Assembly (NCBI GenBank): GCA_047617105.1
Contig: JBLGCB010000407.1
Coordinates: 1 to 6,209 of the forward strand
DNA length: 6,209 nt
From: JABSOG01 sp047617105
GTDB taxonomy: Bacteria > Pseudomonadota > Gammaproteobacteria > Enterobacterales > Alteromonadaceae
Direction of reading: 5' to 3'
Below are positions 5,829 to 6,209 of the stretch, one piece after another. The notes beneath the pieces were generated by a model that was not told the DNA's origin, did not search any database, and worked only from the letters and a program-made list of their open reading frames with translations. The number at the start of each line of letters is the position of its first letter. Position 1 is the stretch's first letter. The position numbers and the translations under genes are program-made.

Positions 5829-6209
5829 ATGTTGAAACAAATGACTACGGTGGGATTACTATTGGGCTGTTGTTTTCAATTAAATGCCGATGATTCTCAG
5901 GAACTTCACTCCATTTATAGCCTCTCATTAGAAGAATTAGCGCAGCTATCGCTGGTGACCGCGGCTTCTGGTTTTGAACAAAAAGTCAGCCGGGCACCCG
6001 CCACGGTGACGGTGATCACCAGCGAAGAATGGCAGGCCAAAGGGGCACGGTTATTGTCTGATGTGCTGGCGACGGTGCCGGGGTTCCATGTTGGTAAACC
6101 TCAAGTAGATTATACCCATAACAAGTTTGTCATCCGCGGATTATCAGGCTTTACTTCCAGTCAGATTAAATTGTTGATTGATGGTGAGCCTCTGGAATTT
6201 ATGCAAACC
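5829..6209 (+). CDS. TonB-dependent outer-membrane receptor, copy 2 (5' part, runs off the window)
   Basis: The frame is open for 127 codons to the window edge, with no stop. It covers the signal peptide (MLKQMTTVGLLLGCC, cleavage probably after LNA) and the first part of the plug to LLIDGEPLEFMQT. It aligns without gaps to the first receptor. Residues 20-76 are identical, with 11 silent third-position differences. From residue 93 the two diverge: GVATHRKFT in copy 1 becomes VDYTHNKFV here, and SSST becomes FTSS. Export, TonB interaction and promoter are thus shared, while the ligand-facing plug differs. The same family role as an outer-membrane importer applies, and the substrate is unknown. 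The gene is divergent from the uppS operon across 329 bp. Whether it stays intact beyond the edge cannot be seen. Confidence 0.93.
   Translation, partial: MLKQMTTVGLLLGCCFQLNADDSQELHSIYSLSLEELAQLSLVTAASGFEQKVSRAPATVTVITSEEWQAKGARLLSDVLATVPGFHVGKPQVDYTHNKFVIRGLSGFTSSQIKLLIDGEPLEFMQT

Overview
The window looks like chromosomal DNA of a Gram-negative, probably marine gammaproteobacterium. Two outer-membrane TonB-dependent receptors are present, base composition is moderate, and the protein style suggests Alteromonadales (Shewanella-like). That placement is a judgement from protein style, not from a marker gene.

Layout. Positions 1-502 hold a tandem array of 87/99-bp units that probably continues off the left edge. 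Next to it, 494-622 carries degraded pieces of genes that also exist intact in this window: the 3' end of a HAD phosphatase gene and, less certainly, a scrap of uppS. A promoter and a complete TonB-dependent receptor gene follow (700-2838, +). Convergent to it is a compact three-gene minus-strand operon, transcribed uppS-like cis-prenyltransferase (5499-4750), then a polytopic membrane protein (4760-3555), then a HAD-family phosphatase (3562-2933). The genes overlap by 11 and 8 nt. Divergent from the operon, across a 329-bp regulatory region, a second receptor gene starts at 5829 and runs off the right edge. It is a close paralogue of the first.

Reading of the locus. The remnants and the two receptors show that an ancestral unit [HAD / membrane protein / uppS <- -> TonB receptor] was duplicated in tandem. 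The left copy then lost about 2.7 kb, leaving HAD 3' end plus receptor, while the right copy is intact. The receptors share promoter, signal peptide and an invariant mature N-terminus, then diverge in the plug.

Most interesting points. (1) A cis-prenyltransferase, an uncharacterised multi-pass membrane protein with two E-x-x-N motifs, and a soluble phosphatase are translationally coupled, away from the usual frr-uppS-cdsA setting. This could be an undescribed polyprenyl-phosphate or lipid module. (2) The duplication scar is readable. (3) The tandem array keeps codon phase in every unit. (4) A TGTAACTGTT box occurs three times around the operon promoter.
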